From positions 1,612,001-1,676,000 of the forward strand of contig NZ_FNVQ01000001.1 of the NCBI RefSeq assembly GCF_900108065.1: DNA of 64,000 nucleotides, in the 5' to 3' direction. This document shows, piece after piece, positions 40,653-49,740 of this stretch (positions are counted from its first letter, which is position 1; each line of letters starts with the position of its first letter). The notes beneath the pieces were generated by a model. It saw nothing but the letters and a program-made list of their open reading frames with translations, was not told the DNA's origin and searched no databases. The position numbers and the translations under genes were made by a program. The stretch comes from Marinobacterium lutimaris (GTDB taxonomy: Bacteria > Pseudomonadota > Gammaproteobacteria > Pseudomonadales > Balneatricaceae).

Positions 40653-41371
40653 AAGCACGTCCGATGTTATTTACCGGAGATATGGTCCGCGCCCTGCTGG
40701 ACGGACGAAAAAGGCAGACCCGGCGCTTAGTACCTGAGTGGCAACTGCCGAAGCTAACCCATGATGCCACTGAATACATGTCAGTCGCGCAGCGCCACCC
40801 GCAGTGGGGCTTCGGTGTCTTCGGCAAAACCGAACAAGAATGCATGAACAACTACAACACTGAGTATGGCGGCCTGTGCCCGTTCGGCCGCACCGGCGAC
40901 CTTATTTACGTCCGTGAAAAAACGATCAAGGTCGAAGAGCACGGCTATCTCGGCCCCGTCTATGCGGCAAGCGAACTAGGCACCGAAATTCTAGATACAG
41001 GCCTGCGCCCCGCCCCCGATGACATGACCGAGGTCGAGCCCTATGACATCAGGCTTCGCCCCTCCATCCACATGCACCGCAGTGCCAGCCGCATCACCCT
41101 GCGCATCACCAGCGTCCGTGTTGAGCGCCTGCGGGATATCAGCGCCGCAGACGCTGCTGCAGAGGGGTGCGATAAGCCGGATCTGCCGAGGGCGGTAGGC
41201 GGAGTCGCTGGCGACTTCGTTGCTGATGAACGCACATCATTCGCCATTCTGTGGAATCGAATTAACGGCTCTGGAAGCTGGTCAGCCAACCCCTGGGTCT
41301 GGGTAATCGAATTCGACGTCATCAAAGCCAACGTCGATGCCGTCATCAAACAGATGGAGGCCGCCGCATGA
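40649..41371 (+). CDS. ASCH-like phage protein
   Basis: 240 residues from the ATG overlapping the previous stop. The start MKARPMLFTGDMVRALLDGRKRQTRR and the inner SASRITLRITSVRVERLRDIS block match a common phage family with an ASCH (RNA-binding, pseudouridine-synthase-like) core, often annotated as a morphogenetic protein. Likely binds RNA or nucleotides. Part of the CI-controlled operon. Confidence 0.7.
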   Translation: MKARPMLFTGDMVRALLDGRKRQTRRLVPEWQLPKLTHDATEYMSVAQRHPQWGFGVFGKTEQECMNNYNTEYGGLCPFGRTGDLIYVREKTIKVEEHGYLGPVYAASELGTEILDTGLRPAPDDMTEVEPYDIRLRPSIHMHRSASRITLRITSVRVERLRDISAADAAAEGCDKPDLPRAVGGVAGDFVADERTSFAILWNRINGSGSWSANPWVWVIEFDVIKANVDAVIKQMEAAA

Positions 41372-41658
41372 CCACCCAACACATCCACGGCCTCAGCATG
41401 CAAGCCGCCGCCCGCACCCTCGGCACCACACGCCCGCAGCTGTTCAAGTTCCTGCGCGAACAGAAGCTGCTGAACAAAGAAAACATCCCAAGCGTTCGCG
41501 CCCAGAAAAGCGGCTGGCTCACCTTTGACACCCGCAAATTTACAAACCCGGTAACCGGCATCCCCGACGAATACGCCGTGCCCCTGGTCACCGGCGCCGG
41601 ACTGATCTGGCTACAGGAACAATTTCACCCACAAGACAAAGACACAGAGGCCGCCTGA
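41368..41658 (+). CDS. KilA-C-domain antirepressor-like protein
   Basis: 96 residues. The block LSMQAAARTLGTTRPQLFKFLREQKLL is a helix-turn-helix typical of the KilAC domain, and GLIWLQEQF at the end matches it too. Phage antirepressors carry this domain, usually with an N-terminal Bro or ANT domain that is missing here. It may modulate repressor function. Confidence 0.75.
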   Translation: MTTQHIHGLSMQAAARTLGTTRPQLFKFLREQKLLNKENIPSVRAQKSGWLTFDTRKFTNPVTGIPDEYAVPLVTGAGLIWLQEQFHPQDKDTEAA

Positions 41659-41855
41659 TGCGCACCACAGACGTCAACCTGACCGAACGCCACCTGCAGC
41701 AGATAGAACACGCCATGCAAAACGCCCGCGCCGCGCTGCAGATCAACGGCACAACCGCCCAGCAAGCCAACGAAGCCGTCACCGAACTTAACGCCGCCCT
41801 GCGCCTGCTCGAAATACCCGAATGCCCACTACTGCCCGCACCGGCAGCGGCATAA
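41658..41855 (+). CDS. hypothetical phage protein, 65 aa
   Basis: Helical 65-residue protein (LTERHLQQIEHAMQNARAAL). The first base of its ATG is shared with the previous stop. No recognised family. Confidence 0.6.
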   Translation: MRTTDVNLTERHLQQIEHAMQNARAALQINGTTAQQANEAVTELNAALRLLEIPECPLLPAPAAA

Positions 41856-41890
41856 ACCAGCAGTACCACCGACAACCCAAGGGGAAATCA

Positions 41891-42274
41891 ATGAACAAGC
41901 ACCGTCCCGATCTCTTCATCAACACGCTGTCCACCATGGACTACGGCGTTACCGCCAACGAACTCAGCGATGACCTCGCCGAACTGCTGCGCGCCGTTCA
42001 AGACACCGGCAAGCAGGGCACGCTGACGCTCAAGCTCACGGTAAAGCCTGAATCCCTTGCCACCGGCCAGGTCGGCATCATCGCCGACACCACCCTCAAG
42101 GCACCGCAGCAGCCCAAAGACAAGGCGTTCATGTTCATGACACCGGACGGCAACCTGCAACGCGAAGACCCGCGCCAGAAGCGCCTCCAGTTTGAGGCCC
42201 ACGAAGGCGCCGCCGCCGCAGCACCGATCGCTGCTGAAGAAGCACCGGCACCCCGCGCCGTGCAACAGGCATAA
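41891..42274 (+). CDS. hypothetical phage recombination-region protein
   Basis: 127 residues from the ATG behind AGGGGAAA. A helical N-terminus, then an Ala/Pro-rich tail. It lies just before the DUF2303 gene, as such small proteins commonly do. No direct evidence of activity. Confidence 0.6.
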   Translation: MNKHRPDLFINTLSTMDYGVTANELSDDLAELLRAVQDTGKQGTLTLKLTVKPESLATGQVGIIADTTLKAPQQPKDKAFMFMTPDGNLQREDPRQKRLQFEAHEGAAAAAPIAAEEAPAPRAVQQA

Positions 42275-42309
42275 GCCACCACCCACCGATCCATAAAGAG
42301 GAACAGTAA

Positions 42310-43215
42310 ATGGAAACCCTGACCGACGTTCAATCCGCCATCAATGCCGGCATGACCATGGGCAAAGTGTTCGAAATCAACGAATACCCCGCCGTTATGG
42401 TCCCAGAAGGCGCCCAGCTCAAAGTCCTGCCGGAGCTGATGCCCCGCCCTGAGCGCATCAAAAAAAGCGTACAACTGCGCACCATTGAAGACTTCATCCG
42501 CTACCACAACCGCTACGCCAACAAAGACAGCACCGTATTCGCCAATATCGATACCGGCAGCTTTAAAAGTGTGATCGACTACCACGAAGCACCCTGCTTC
42601 GCTGATAACTGCGACCACACCGCAAACTACACCTGCCCGGAAACCAATGAATGGGCATCCTGGAAGCGCCATAGCGGTGACTGGATGAAGCAGAACGAGT
42701 TTGCAGAGTTCCTGCAGGACAACCACCTGCAGATCTACAAACCCAAGGAAGAAGAATTCAAGCCGGAAGAGCTTGATGTGGTGGTCGACAAACTACCCGA
42801 CAGCACCACCATGATCGAAATCGCCAACACCCTGCAGGTCACCAGCGAAAGCAAAGTCACCCAGGGCCAAAACCTGCACAACGGCGCTATGCGGATCTCC
42901 TACACCGACGAAGTCGACGGCCGCGCCGGGCCCAACAATGAAATCGAAATTCCCACCTACTTCCTGCTCGGCATTCAGCTGTTCAAGGGTGGCAACCACT
43001 ACATGATTCTTTGCCGCCTCAAATACCGCAAAGAAGGCCCCTCCGTGCGCCTGCGCTATGAACTGGTGCGCCCGCACAAAGCCCACGAACGTGCCGTGCT
43101 CGATGTCATCAAGCGCCTGCGCGGTGAAACCCCGGTAAAAGACGCCGACGGCAAGCCGACCGAAGAAACACTCCCCGGCATCGAACAGGGCCACATCTAC
43201 GAAATCGTCAGCTGA
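42310..43215 (+). CDS. DUF2303 (YfdQ) family protein
   Basis: 301 residues. The start (METLTDVQSAINAGMTMGKVFEI, then VQLRTIEDFIRYHNRY) and the block ESKVTQGQNLHNGAMRISYTDEVD match DUF2303, a phage family usually next to recombination genes. No catalytic residues are evident. It has AAGAGG upstream. Confidence 0.8.
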   Translation: METLTDVQSAINAGMTMGKVFEINEYPAVMVPEGAQLKVLPELMPRPERIKKSVQLRTIEDFIRYHNRYANKDSTVFANIDTGSFKSVIDYHEAPCFADNCDHTANYTCPETNEWASWKRHSGDWMKQNEFAEFLQDNHLQIYKPKEEEFKPEELDVVVDKLPDSTTMIEIANTLQVTSESKVTQGQNLHNGAMRISYTDEVDGRAGPNNEIEIPTYFLLGIQLFKGGNHYMILCRLKYRKEGPSVRLRYELVRPHKAHERAVLDVIKRLRGETPVKDADGKPTEETLPGIEQGHIYEIVS

Positions 43216-43265
43216 CACCAAACCCCGCGGGGCACCCGCCCCGCCCATAACCCGAGGGACTGACC

Positions 43266-43748
43266 ATGCTCATATTCACCCGCAACGTCGATGAAGCCTT
43301 TCACATCGGCGACAACGCCAAAGTCACCGTACTGGGCATCAAAGGCAACCAGGTACGGATCGGCGTCGATGCACCGAAAGACACCCGCGTTGACCGCGCC
43401 GAAATTCGCCAGCGCCGCCTCAATGAAGAAGCAATCCTGCGCCGCGTCTCCGTCTATCAGTACGCCTTCGACTGCACCAACGGCGGCAGCAAACTGACCG
43501 AAATCGCCGCCAACTGCGAAGAAGACGCCCTCGCCTACCTGCACAGCCAGTTCCGCGGCATCGACCCGAAAAGCCTGATGCTGGATATCACCTGGTACCC
43601 GGAACTGCTGATCAAAGACGACCTTGGCCGCCTCGATCCGAAACAGGCCGCCACCCTCACCAACCTGCGCGACACCCTGCGCCACAACGCTACCCTACCC
43701 GTCACCCTGATCGACTCCACCCTTGAAATCACCGAGGAGGCCGCATGA
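43266..43748 (+). CDS. CsrA-type RNA-binding protein with C-terminal extension
   Basis: 160 residues. Residues 1-56 match CsrA closely: [27 protein letters not shown], and Arg44, the key RNA-binding residue, are all conserved, with Phe at position 4 in place of the usual Leu. CsrA binds GGA motifs in mRNA leaders. A 100-residue extension (about 60-160) without CsrA similarity follows. A phage copy could silence host or competing phage mRNAs, or titrate host CsrB-type RNAs (hypothesis). Starts behind GAGGG and overlaps the next gene. Confidence 0.85.
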   Translation: MLIFTRNVDEAFHIGDNAKVTVLGIKGNQVRIGVDAPKDTRVDRAEIRQRRLNEEAILRRVSVYQYAFDCTNGGSKLTEIAANCEEDALAYLHSQFRGIDPKSLMLDITWYPELLIKDDLGRLDPKQAATLTNLRDTLRHNATLPVTLIDSTLEITEEAA

Positions 43749-43990
43749 GTAACCACATCACAGTGGGGTTTAAATTTCCCGATGATGCCGAAATCCCACG
43801 CGAACTGCTCAACCTCGGTGGCGAATTTATGGGTGCCGAAATCTACGCGGCGGCCTGCTACGACATGTTCAAAACCATGGAAATAGCCGAAGAAGCCATC
43901 GCCAATAGTTTCACTAACCTGAGCTCCGATGCCGCGAACGAAATTAATAAAGTCATCGCTCAAAACATGAAAAGCAGGAGATCAGTATGA
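43745..43990 (+). CDS. hypothetical phage protein, 81 aa
   Basis: Acidic soluble protein starting [18 protein letters not shown]. Overlaps both neighbours by four bases. No recognised domain. Confidence 0.6.
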   Translation: MSNHITVGFKFPDDAEIPRELLNLGGEFMGAEIYAAACYDMFKTMEIAEEAIANSFTNLSSDAANEINKVIAQNMKSRRSV

Positions 43991-44280
43991 ACTGCTCAAG
44001 CTGCATAGAAGGCATCTGCACCAACGGCTGCGCGAGCAACTTCCGCATGCCCAACCTGGTTGCACCCGCTGCCGACAAAGCCATCGCCGCCGCCAAGCAT
44101 GACCCCAAAACCCTCAGCGAAGCGCGCGCACTCGACATGGCCCGGATCCGCGCCCACATGGAACACATGCACCCGGGCCGCATCCCCTACGCCATCAAAA
44201 CCATCACCCAAATCGCCTCCGGCCAGCGCCGCTACAACGACCAGAGCCAGGTGAAAAGCGAAGACCGGAGCGCCGCATGA
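43987..44280 (+). CDS. hypothetical phage protein, 97 aa
   Basis: Begins with a Cys cluster ([16 protein letters not shown]), then a helical body. The cysteines could hold a metal. Overlapping start/stop codons with neighbours. Function unknown. Confidence 0.6.
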   Translation: MNCSSCIEGICTNGCASNFRMPNLVAPAADKAIAAAKHDPKTLSEARALDMARIRAHMEHMHPGRIPYAIKTITQIASGQRRYNDQSQVKSEDRSAA

Positions 44281-44573
44281 GCACGCAGCCCAAGGAAAAG
44301 CCCCGCACCAAAACCCTGTTCATGCTAATGGCTGAGTTCGATGGAGCCCCGGCGGTAGAGCTCAAGCGCTGTTACCACTATCTGGGGTACGACACCGCTG
44401 CCCACGCCGAGCGCGACGCCTGCGAACGCGGCCTTGAAGTCCCCTGCTTTCGCTCTCGCAACAGTCAAAAAAGCAAACGGATGGTGCACCTGGAAGACCT
44501 CGCCAAGCATATCGACCGCTACGCCGAAGCCGCCCGGGACGAGTTCAACAAAATTCATGGGAGAGCAGCATGA
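44277..44573 (+). CDS. hypothetical phage protein, 98 aa
   Basis: Basic N-terminus, central helix, soluble. Overlaps the exonuclease start by ATGA. It resembles small proteins preceding phage exonucleases in other prophages, but no function is known. Confidence 0.6.
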   Translation: MSTQPKEKPRTKTLFMLMAEFDGAPAVELKRCYHYLGYDTAAHAERDACERGLEVPCFRSRNSQKSKRMVHLEDLAKHIDRYAEAARDEFNKIHGRAA

Positions 44574-45304
44574 ACCCGAAACACTTGATACACGCCATCA
44601 AGGCGAGCCTTAGCCGCAAACCGACTGCCCAGACCATGCTCGGTTGCGAACCACGTATGGAACCGGCCAAGCCGAAATACACCGATGTGATGGTCGATCT
44701 GGAAACCCTAAGCCAGCAACCCACTGCCGCCATCCTCAGCATCGGCGCCGTCGCATTCAACCCCGAAACCGGTGAGCTCGGTGCCACGTTCTACACCGTG
44801 GTAGACCTGCAGAGCTGCATCGATGCCGGCCTGACCATCGACGGCGGCACCTTCTACTGGTGGCTAAAACAAGCCCCTGCCGCGCAGGAAGCCATCATGG
44901 AACAGACCGTGGACGTCACAACACTCAGCGACGACCTACCTCAAACTGAGTCAAACATGAGACGCCTTGACCAGGCGCTAATATCGTTCATGGATTTCAT
45001 TAATCGCAAAACCGTCGGTGAGCGTCATGTGCATCTCTGGGGTAACGGTTCAGACTTCGACAACGCCATCCTCGGCAACGCCTACCGGGCCAGTACCCTG
45101 CCGATCCCCTGGGCGTTCTGGAACAACCGCTGCTACCGCACCCTGAAAAACCAGTTCCGCGACATCAAGCTAGACCGCAGCGGCACCCACCACAACGCCC
45201 TGGACGATGCCATCACCCAGGCCGAACACGCCATCCGCCTGCTGCAGCACAAACGCGAAATCGAGCGCAAAGCAGCCCTCATCGATGAGAGGAAAGCGGC
45301 ATGA
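44570..45304 (+). CDS. DEDDh 3'-5' exonuclease
   Basis: 244 residues. The DEDD core is visible: Asp43/Glu45 (VMVDLETLS), Asp162 or Asp164 (WGNGSDFDNAIL), His208 and Asp212 or 213 (HHNALDDAITQAEHAI). This is the pattern of the Rv2179c-like/exonuclease VIII-type phage exonucleases. In a recombination operon with SSB it probably degrades DNA strands to prepare recombination. The first 35 residues are a basic extension. Confidence 0.85.
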   Translation: MNPKHLIHAIKASLSRKPTAQTMLGCEPRMEPAKPKYTDVMVDLETLSQQPTAAILSIGAVAFNPETGELGATFYTVVDLQSCIDAGLTIDGGTFYWWLKQAPAAQEAIMEQTVDVTTLSDDLPQTESNMRRLDQALISFMDFINRKTVGERHVHLWGNGSDFDNAILGNAYRASTLPIPWAFWNNRCYRTLKNQFRDIKLDRSGTHHNALDDAITQAEHAIRLLQHKREIERKAALIDERKAA

Positions 45305-45477
45305 CCTACCAACCCAGCGAGAACCAGTGCGACCGCTGCATCCGCGACCGGGATAACTGCCTCGGCAATCTCGACTTCAGCGGCATGCTCAAAACCGCCC
45401 AGATCAACAACCAGCACGGTGAAACCACCATCGTCCTGTGCGACCAGTTCGAAGCACCGCAGGAGAGCGCCGCGTGA
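45301..45477 (+). CDS. small Cys-containing phage protein, paralogue of 1154
   Basis: 58 residues starting at the ATG that overlaps the exonuclease stop. CDRC...C near the N-terminus and the same core as the gene at 1154 (DFSGMLKTAQI, GETTIV, CDQF). It precedes a C5 methyltransferase, whereas the paralogue follows one. Function unknown but apparently tied to DNA methylation modules. Confidence 0.75.
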   Translation: MTYQPSENQCDRCIRDRDNCLGNLDFSGMLKTAQINNQHGETTIVLCDQFEAPQESAA

Positions 45478-47126
45478 ACCTGTTCAGGGAAATAATCGTC
45501 GACAACTTTGCCGGGGGTGGTGGCACCTCCACCGGCATCTACCAGGCCACCGGGCGCCACGTGGATATCGCCATTAACCACGACCCGGACGCCATCGCCA
45601 TGCACGCGATGAACCACCCGCATACCCGGCACTACTGCGAATCCGTATGGGAAGTAGACCCCCGCGAAGCCGTGCAGGGTATGCCGGTGGCCCTCTGCTG
45701 GCTATCGCCCGATTGCAAACACTTCAGCAAGGCCAAGGGCGGCAAGCCCGTCAGCAAAGAGATACGCGGCCTCGCATGGGTCGCCGTGCGCTGGGCCGCC
45801 ACCGTCAAACCCCGCGTCATCATGCTCGAAAACGTCGAAGAATTTCAGACCTGGGGCCCCATCCTCAAAGACGGCAAACCCTGCCCGCGTAACAAAGGCC
45901 GGGAATTCCGCGCCTTTATCAACGCCCTCAAACGCCAGGGCTACCAGGTAGACTGGAAAGAGCTGCGCGCCTGCGACTATGGCGCACCGACCATCCGCAA
46001 ACGCCTGTTCCTGATCGCCCGCCGCGATGGCCAGCCCATCACCTGGCCCGCACCCACCCACGGCGACCCCAACAGCCCCGCCGTAAAACGCGGCAAACTC
46101 CTGCCATGGCGCACCGCCGCCGAGTGCATCGACTGGAGCATCCCCGCCCCCAGCATCTTCGAACGCACCCGCCCACTGGCCGAAAACACCCTGCGCCGCA
46201 TCGCCCGGGGCCTGCAACGCTTCGTGATCGACAACCCGGAGCCATTTATCGTCCCGCTGCGCGGAACAAGCCAGCACCACACCTCTACCCATGAGACACG
46301 GGCGCCGCTATCAGCGATCAGCGCGGGCGGTACGCACCATGCACTGGTCACCCCGTTCATCACTGAACACGCCAACGCCAGCAGCCAACGCAATATGGCC
46401 GCCGACGAACCACTGCGTACACAGTGCGCCAGTGTTAAGGGTGGGCACTTTGCGATGGTAGCCCCAACCCTGATTCAAACCGGGTACGGTGAACGTAAAA
46501 CAAAATATCGCTGCAACCACTGCCAGACAGTTTTCGACTTAGAACCAACCTGTGGTTGCACGGTCTGCGGCGCAGAAGATGACTTAGCCAAACTGCCGGC
46601 GCAGAAACCCCGATCTCTTGATATCCATAACCCGCTCGGCACAATCGTCGCCGGCGGCAGCAAACATGCACTGATAACCTCGTTCCTCGCCAAGCACTAC
46701 GGCGGCAACTACACCGGCCCCGGTACCGACCTGCGCAACCCCATGAGCACCGTCACCGTACGCGACCACCACGCACTGGTGCAGGCATTCCTGATCAAAT
46801 ACTACGGCAACGACAAAGACGGCCTGCAACTGCGCGAACCGTTGCACACCATTCCAACCCGTGACCGCTTCGGCCTGGTCACCATCCACGGCACCGACTA
46901 CCAGATAGTCGATATCGGGATGCGCATGCTCCAACCCCGCGAACTCTTCACCGCCCAAGGCTTCCCGCTCGACTACATCATCGACCGCGACGCCGAAGGC
47001 AACACCATCACCAAAACTAAACAAGTCGCCCGCTGCGGCAACGCCGTACCGCCTCAATTCTCCGAAGCACTGGTACGCGCCAACCTGCCGGAGCTCTGCA
47101 CCGAACCTATGGAGACAGCAGCATGA
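45474..47126 (+). CDS. phage C5 cytosine DNA methyltransferase with repeat region
   Basis: 550 residues from a GTG start behind AGGAGAG. Catalytic motifs are motif I FAGGGGT (12-18), the motif IV variant SPDCKHFS with Cys81, ENVEEF (119-124), IRKRLFLIA (175-183) and a C-terminal CGNAVPPQFS. Between them lie five PLxT...HALV-like repeats (about 277-470) and a CxxC...CxC..C zinc-type insertion (347-365). The repeats may form an enlarged target-recognition or binding region. The SPDC form of motif IV is common in phage enzymes. No restriction enzyme adjacent. Confidence 0.85.
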   Translation: MNLFREIIVDNFAGGGGTSTGIYQATGRHVDIAINHDPDAIAMHAMNHPHTRHYCESVWEVDPREAVQGMPVALCWLSPDCKHFSKAKGGKPVSKEIRGLAWVAVRWAATVKPRVIMLENVEEFQTWGPILKDGKPCPRNKGREFRAFINALKRQGYQVDWKELRACDYGAPTIRKRLFLIARRDGQPITWPAPTHGDPNSPAVKRGKLLPWRTAAECIDWSIPAPSIFERTRPLAENTLRRIARGLQRFVIDNPEPFIVPLRGTSQHHTSTHETRAPLSAISAGGTHHALVTPFITEHANASSQRNMAADEPLRTQCASVKGGHFAMVAPTLIQTGYGERKTKYRCNHCQTVFDLEPTCGCTVCGAEDDLAKLPAQKPRSLDIHNPLGTIVAGGSKHALITSFLAKHYGGNYTGPGTDLRNPMSTVTVRDHHALVQAFLIKYYGNDKDGLQLREPLHTIPTRDRFGLVTIHGTDYQIVDIGMRMLQPRELFTAQGFPLDYIIDRDAEGNTITKTKQVARCGNAVPPQFSEALVRANLPELCTEPMETAA

Positions 47127-47665
47127 ATTCAAAAAGAGCCCCAAAAGAAGTTAAGACGCTCTGCGAACATTGCAGCACCGAGTTCGAAATCCGCATGGAG
47201 CACAACGCCTGCCTTTCTCAATCGATTTCGAACTTCGACGACTGCCCTAAATGCGGAACCCGCAACGACACCTGGCTGGCGATCAACTGGCAGGGCGCGG
47301 CAGAGACTTTTCAGCCTCGCGTCGATCAGTGGATGGCTAAATGCTTCGGCCGTGAAATCTCAGCCGACGTTACCGAACGAAACCACCGGTTTCTTGAAGA
47401 AGCTCTGGAGCTTGTTCAAAGCAAAGGCTGCACGGCATCAGAAGCCCACCAGCTGGTTGATTACGTATTCAACCGTCCCATCGGCGAGCCTGACCAAGAA
47501 GTTGGCGGCGTGCGCGTAACACTGGCCGCGCTCTGCACCGCTGCAGGCCTTGATGAAAACGAATGCGCAGAAACAGAGCTCAACAGAATCTGGACGAAGA
47601 TTCCCGAAATCAGCGCCAAACAGGCCGCCAAGCCAAAACATTCACCACTGCCGCAGGAGAGCTAA
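47123..47665 (+). CDS. MazG-like protein with N-terminal zinc ribbon
   Basis: 180 residues. An N-terminal CEHC...CPKCG zinc ribbon (about 14-50), then an all-alpha region with RNHRFLEEALELVQ and QEVGGVRVTLAALC, resembling the phage MazG-like family of nucleotide pyrophosphohydrolases. It might sanitise or deplete nucleotides. The metal-binding acidic set is only partly clear. Confidence 0.65.
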   Translation: MNSKRAPKEVKTLCEHCSTEFEIRMEHNACLSQSISNFDDCPKCGTRNDTWLAINWQGAAETFQPRVDQWMAKCFGREISADVTERNHRFLEEALELVQSKGCTASEAHQLVDYVFNRPIGEPDQEVGGVRVTLAALCTAAGLDENECAETELNRIWTKIPEISAKQAAKPKHSPLPQES

Positions 47666-47668
47666 CCC

Positions 47669-48205
47669 ATGGCCAAAGGCATCAACAAAGTCATCCTGAT
47701 CGGCAACCTCGGCGGCGATCCTGAAGTCCGCTACATGCCCAGCGGCAACGCCGTCACCAACATCACCCTCGCCACCAGCGACACCTGGAAAGACAAACAG
47801 ACCGGCCAGCCGCAAGAACGCACCGAGTGGCACCGCATCGTCTTCTTCAACCGCCTGGCCGAAGTCGCCGGTGAATACCTGAAGAAAGGCTCAAAGGTCT
47901 ACATCGAAGGCAGTCTGCGCACCCGCAAATGGCAAGCCCAAGACGGCCAGGACCGCTACACCACCGAAATCGTCGCCGCCGAAATGCAGATGCTCGACGG
48001 CCAGAACAACAACGCTGCCGACCAACGCGCCGCCCAGCAGCAACAGGCCTACCAACAGCAACCGGCACAACAACCCCAGGCCGGACGCAACCCCAACGGC
48101 AGCCAGACGTCACCCTATGCCGACCAGCCACCCGCCGTCGGTGACAGCTTCGATGACGATATCCCCTTCGATCGCTACGCCCGTGGGGCTGAATACCTGT
48201 TGTGA
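47669..48205 (+). CDS. ssb: single-stranded DNA-binding protein
   Basis: 178 residues. The OB-fold covers about 1-110 ([44 protein letters not shown]). A Gln-rich linker follows. The normally C-terminal DDDIPF tip is present but is followed by 11 further residues ([11 protein letters not shown]). Phage SSB for replication and recombination. Starts behind AGGAG. Confidence 0.93.
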   Translation: MAKGINKVILIGNLGGDPEVRYMPSGNAVTNITLATSDTWKDKQTGQPQERTEWHRIVFFNRLAEVAGEYLKKGSKVYIEGSLRTRKWQAQDGQDRYTTEIVAAEMQMLDGQNNNAADQRAAQQQQAYQQQPAQQPQAGRNPNGSQTSPYADQPPAVGDSFDDDIPFDRYARGAEYLL

Positions 48206-48237
48206 CTGAAGAATCAATACGGTAAACGGAGAAATAT

Positions 48238-48729
48238 ATGAAAAGGCAGGTATTACAAGATGGTAACGGCTCTAGCCTAATCCAAGTACAAGGGCTGGGA
48301 ACTTACATACTGGTTGCGGAATACCATCAGAAAGACGACGAGATTAAACGGTTACAGGAGGAAGTGGCGAAACGCGAAGTAGATTGCGACGCCTCCATAA
48401 AGTTAATTGAGATACGCGAGAAAGAGCGCGACCAGCTGAAGGCGCAGATCACGCACCTCGGAAAAGCACTACTGGTTGTGACGGATGAGCTTGAATCGTG
48501 GAAAGCGACAGAAGAATGCCCCGAGTCCATCCGAGCAATCAGAGAAGGGAAACTAGCGCTGTTGAAATCAGCAAAACAATGCTTAGCCATTCATGATGCA
48601 GAGGTGATTGAGCGGTTCAAAGACGAGCTGGTGAAGTCGGTCAACGTGATGTTCCAGCCACACATCGAAGGCGTATGCGCGGTGGTTCAGCAGAGAATTC
48701 ACTTCAACGCTGAGGAGGTGAAGTCATGA
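48238..48729 (+). CDS. coiled-coil phage accessory protein, relative of 2300
   Basis: 163 residues. A long charged coiled coil (about 35-75, EIKRLQEEVAKRE / REKERDQLKAQ) and the same C-terminal EEVKS as the gene at 2300. Its 3' end supplies GGAGGTGAAGTC as the next ribosome-binding site. Function unknown. Confidence 0.65.
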   Translation: MKRQVLQDGNGSSLIQVQGLGTYILVAEYHQKDDEIKRLQEEVAKREVDCDASIKLIEIREKERDQLKAQITHLGKALLVVTDELESWKATEECPESIRAIREGKLALLKSAKQCLAIHDAEVIERFKDELVKSVNVMFQPHIEGVCAVVQQRIHFNAEEVKS

Positions 48730-49415
48730 GCGAATTTAAGCGAGAAGACCGATACCTGGTTCTTAAGAGATCTGATATTGCGAAATATCTTGGTGAAGAT
48801 GACCTGCTCGAACTAGAAGCAATGGCAGAAGAAATAGCCAATCGCCGGATGGATGATGGCCGCTCTAGAGAAATGTACTGCGTGGTAGTCGAACACGACT
48901 GGCCGAACTATGTGCATGTTTGGCAGACGGTACAGCAGGTCGCTGAAGGAACTTTCAAAGATCCATCCGCCGAGATTAAGCGGTTGCGAAAAGGCTATGA
49001 GCTCGCTATCGATGAGCGCGCCGGAAAGCTCCGAGAGATTGGAAAAAATCGCGACCAGCTCAAAGATCGACTCACCGAATTATATCTGCTACTCGATGAA
49101 CACTTTGTTGAGTGGGAAAAAGACAGCGGAAAGTGGGACGAATCTGACTGGCATAACCGAGTATCGATAGCTCTCGCCGAAGGCGGTGCAAACCTGACCG
49201 CGCATAACCAAAGAATCGTTGAACTTGCCATCACCCCAGAAGCAGTGAAAGAAACGATGCAAATAGTGTGGGATGAGCACACTACCGATACCCAATGTTT
49301 TCCACCAGATTTTCACCTCGGGGATGATGGCCTGCTTTACTTTAAAGCTGGCGGGTTTGCCGAAAACTTCGCCGCACAACTCCTCGGCAGAGCCCTTGCC
49401 ACCATTGAAAATTAA
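48726..49415 (+). CDS. coiled-coil phage accessory protein, 229 aa
   Basis: 229 residues, starting inside the previous stop. A helical, charged middle (EIKRLRKGYELAIDERAGKL, then a REIGKNRDQLKDRLTE coiled coil) and a mixed C-terminal part. Similar in style to its neighbour and to the 2300 gene, but no known domain. Confidence 0.6.
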   Translation: MSEFKREDRYLVLKRSDIAKYLGEDDLLELEAMAEEIANRRMDDGRSREMYCVVVEHDWPNYVHVWQTVQQVAEGTFKDPSAEIKRLRKGYELAIDERAGKLREIGKNRDQLKDRLTELYLLLDEHFVEWEKDSGKWDESDWHNRVSIALAEGGANLTAHNQRIVELAITPEAVKETMQIVWDEHTTDTQCFPPDFHLGDDGLLYFKAGGFAENFAAQLLGRALATIEN

Positions 49416-49426
49416 CGAGACTGACA

Positions 49427-49696
49427 ATGAGTAACTTCCCTGCCCTGATAAACGGCGACAACCGCCCGCTGCTCTGGTCCTACGCACTCAACCAGGTTGA
49501 AGGCGAAAAGCTGCCAACCAACTCGGTCACCATCCTTATGGAGCCAAATACAGACTACGACGAGTCCGGGGAATACCCGGGCCGTCCACTTTCCAGCGTT
49601 ACCCTCACCCGAGCCGAGCTGCGGGAAATGCTTAAGGCGCTGGATGAAGATATCGAACGACTAAGACGAAACTGTCCAGATATTGAGTTTGAGTAA
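49427..49696 (+). CDS. hypothetical phage protein, 89 aa
   Basis: Acidic soluble protein starting MSNFPALINGDNRPLLW. A weak ribosome-binding site precedes the ATG. No recognised family. Confidence 0.55.
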   Translation: MSNFPALINGDNRPLLWSYALNQVEGEKLPTNSVTILMEPNTDYDESGEYPGRPLSSVTLTRAELREMLKALDEDIERLRRNCPDIEFE

Positions 49697-49740
49697 CCGC
49701 TCTATCCTGAGTTATTAGGGTTTTTTAATTGGAGACTGAA

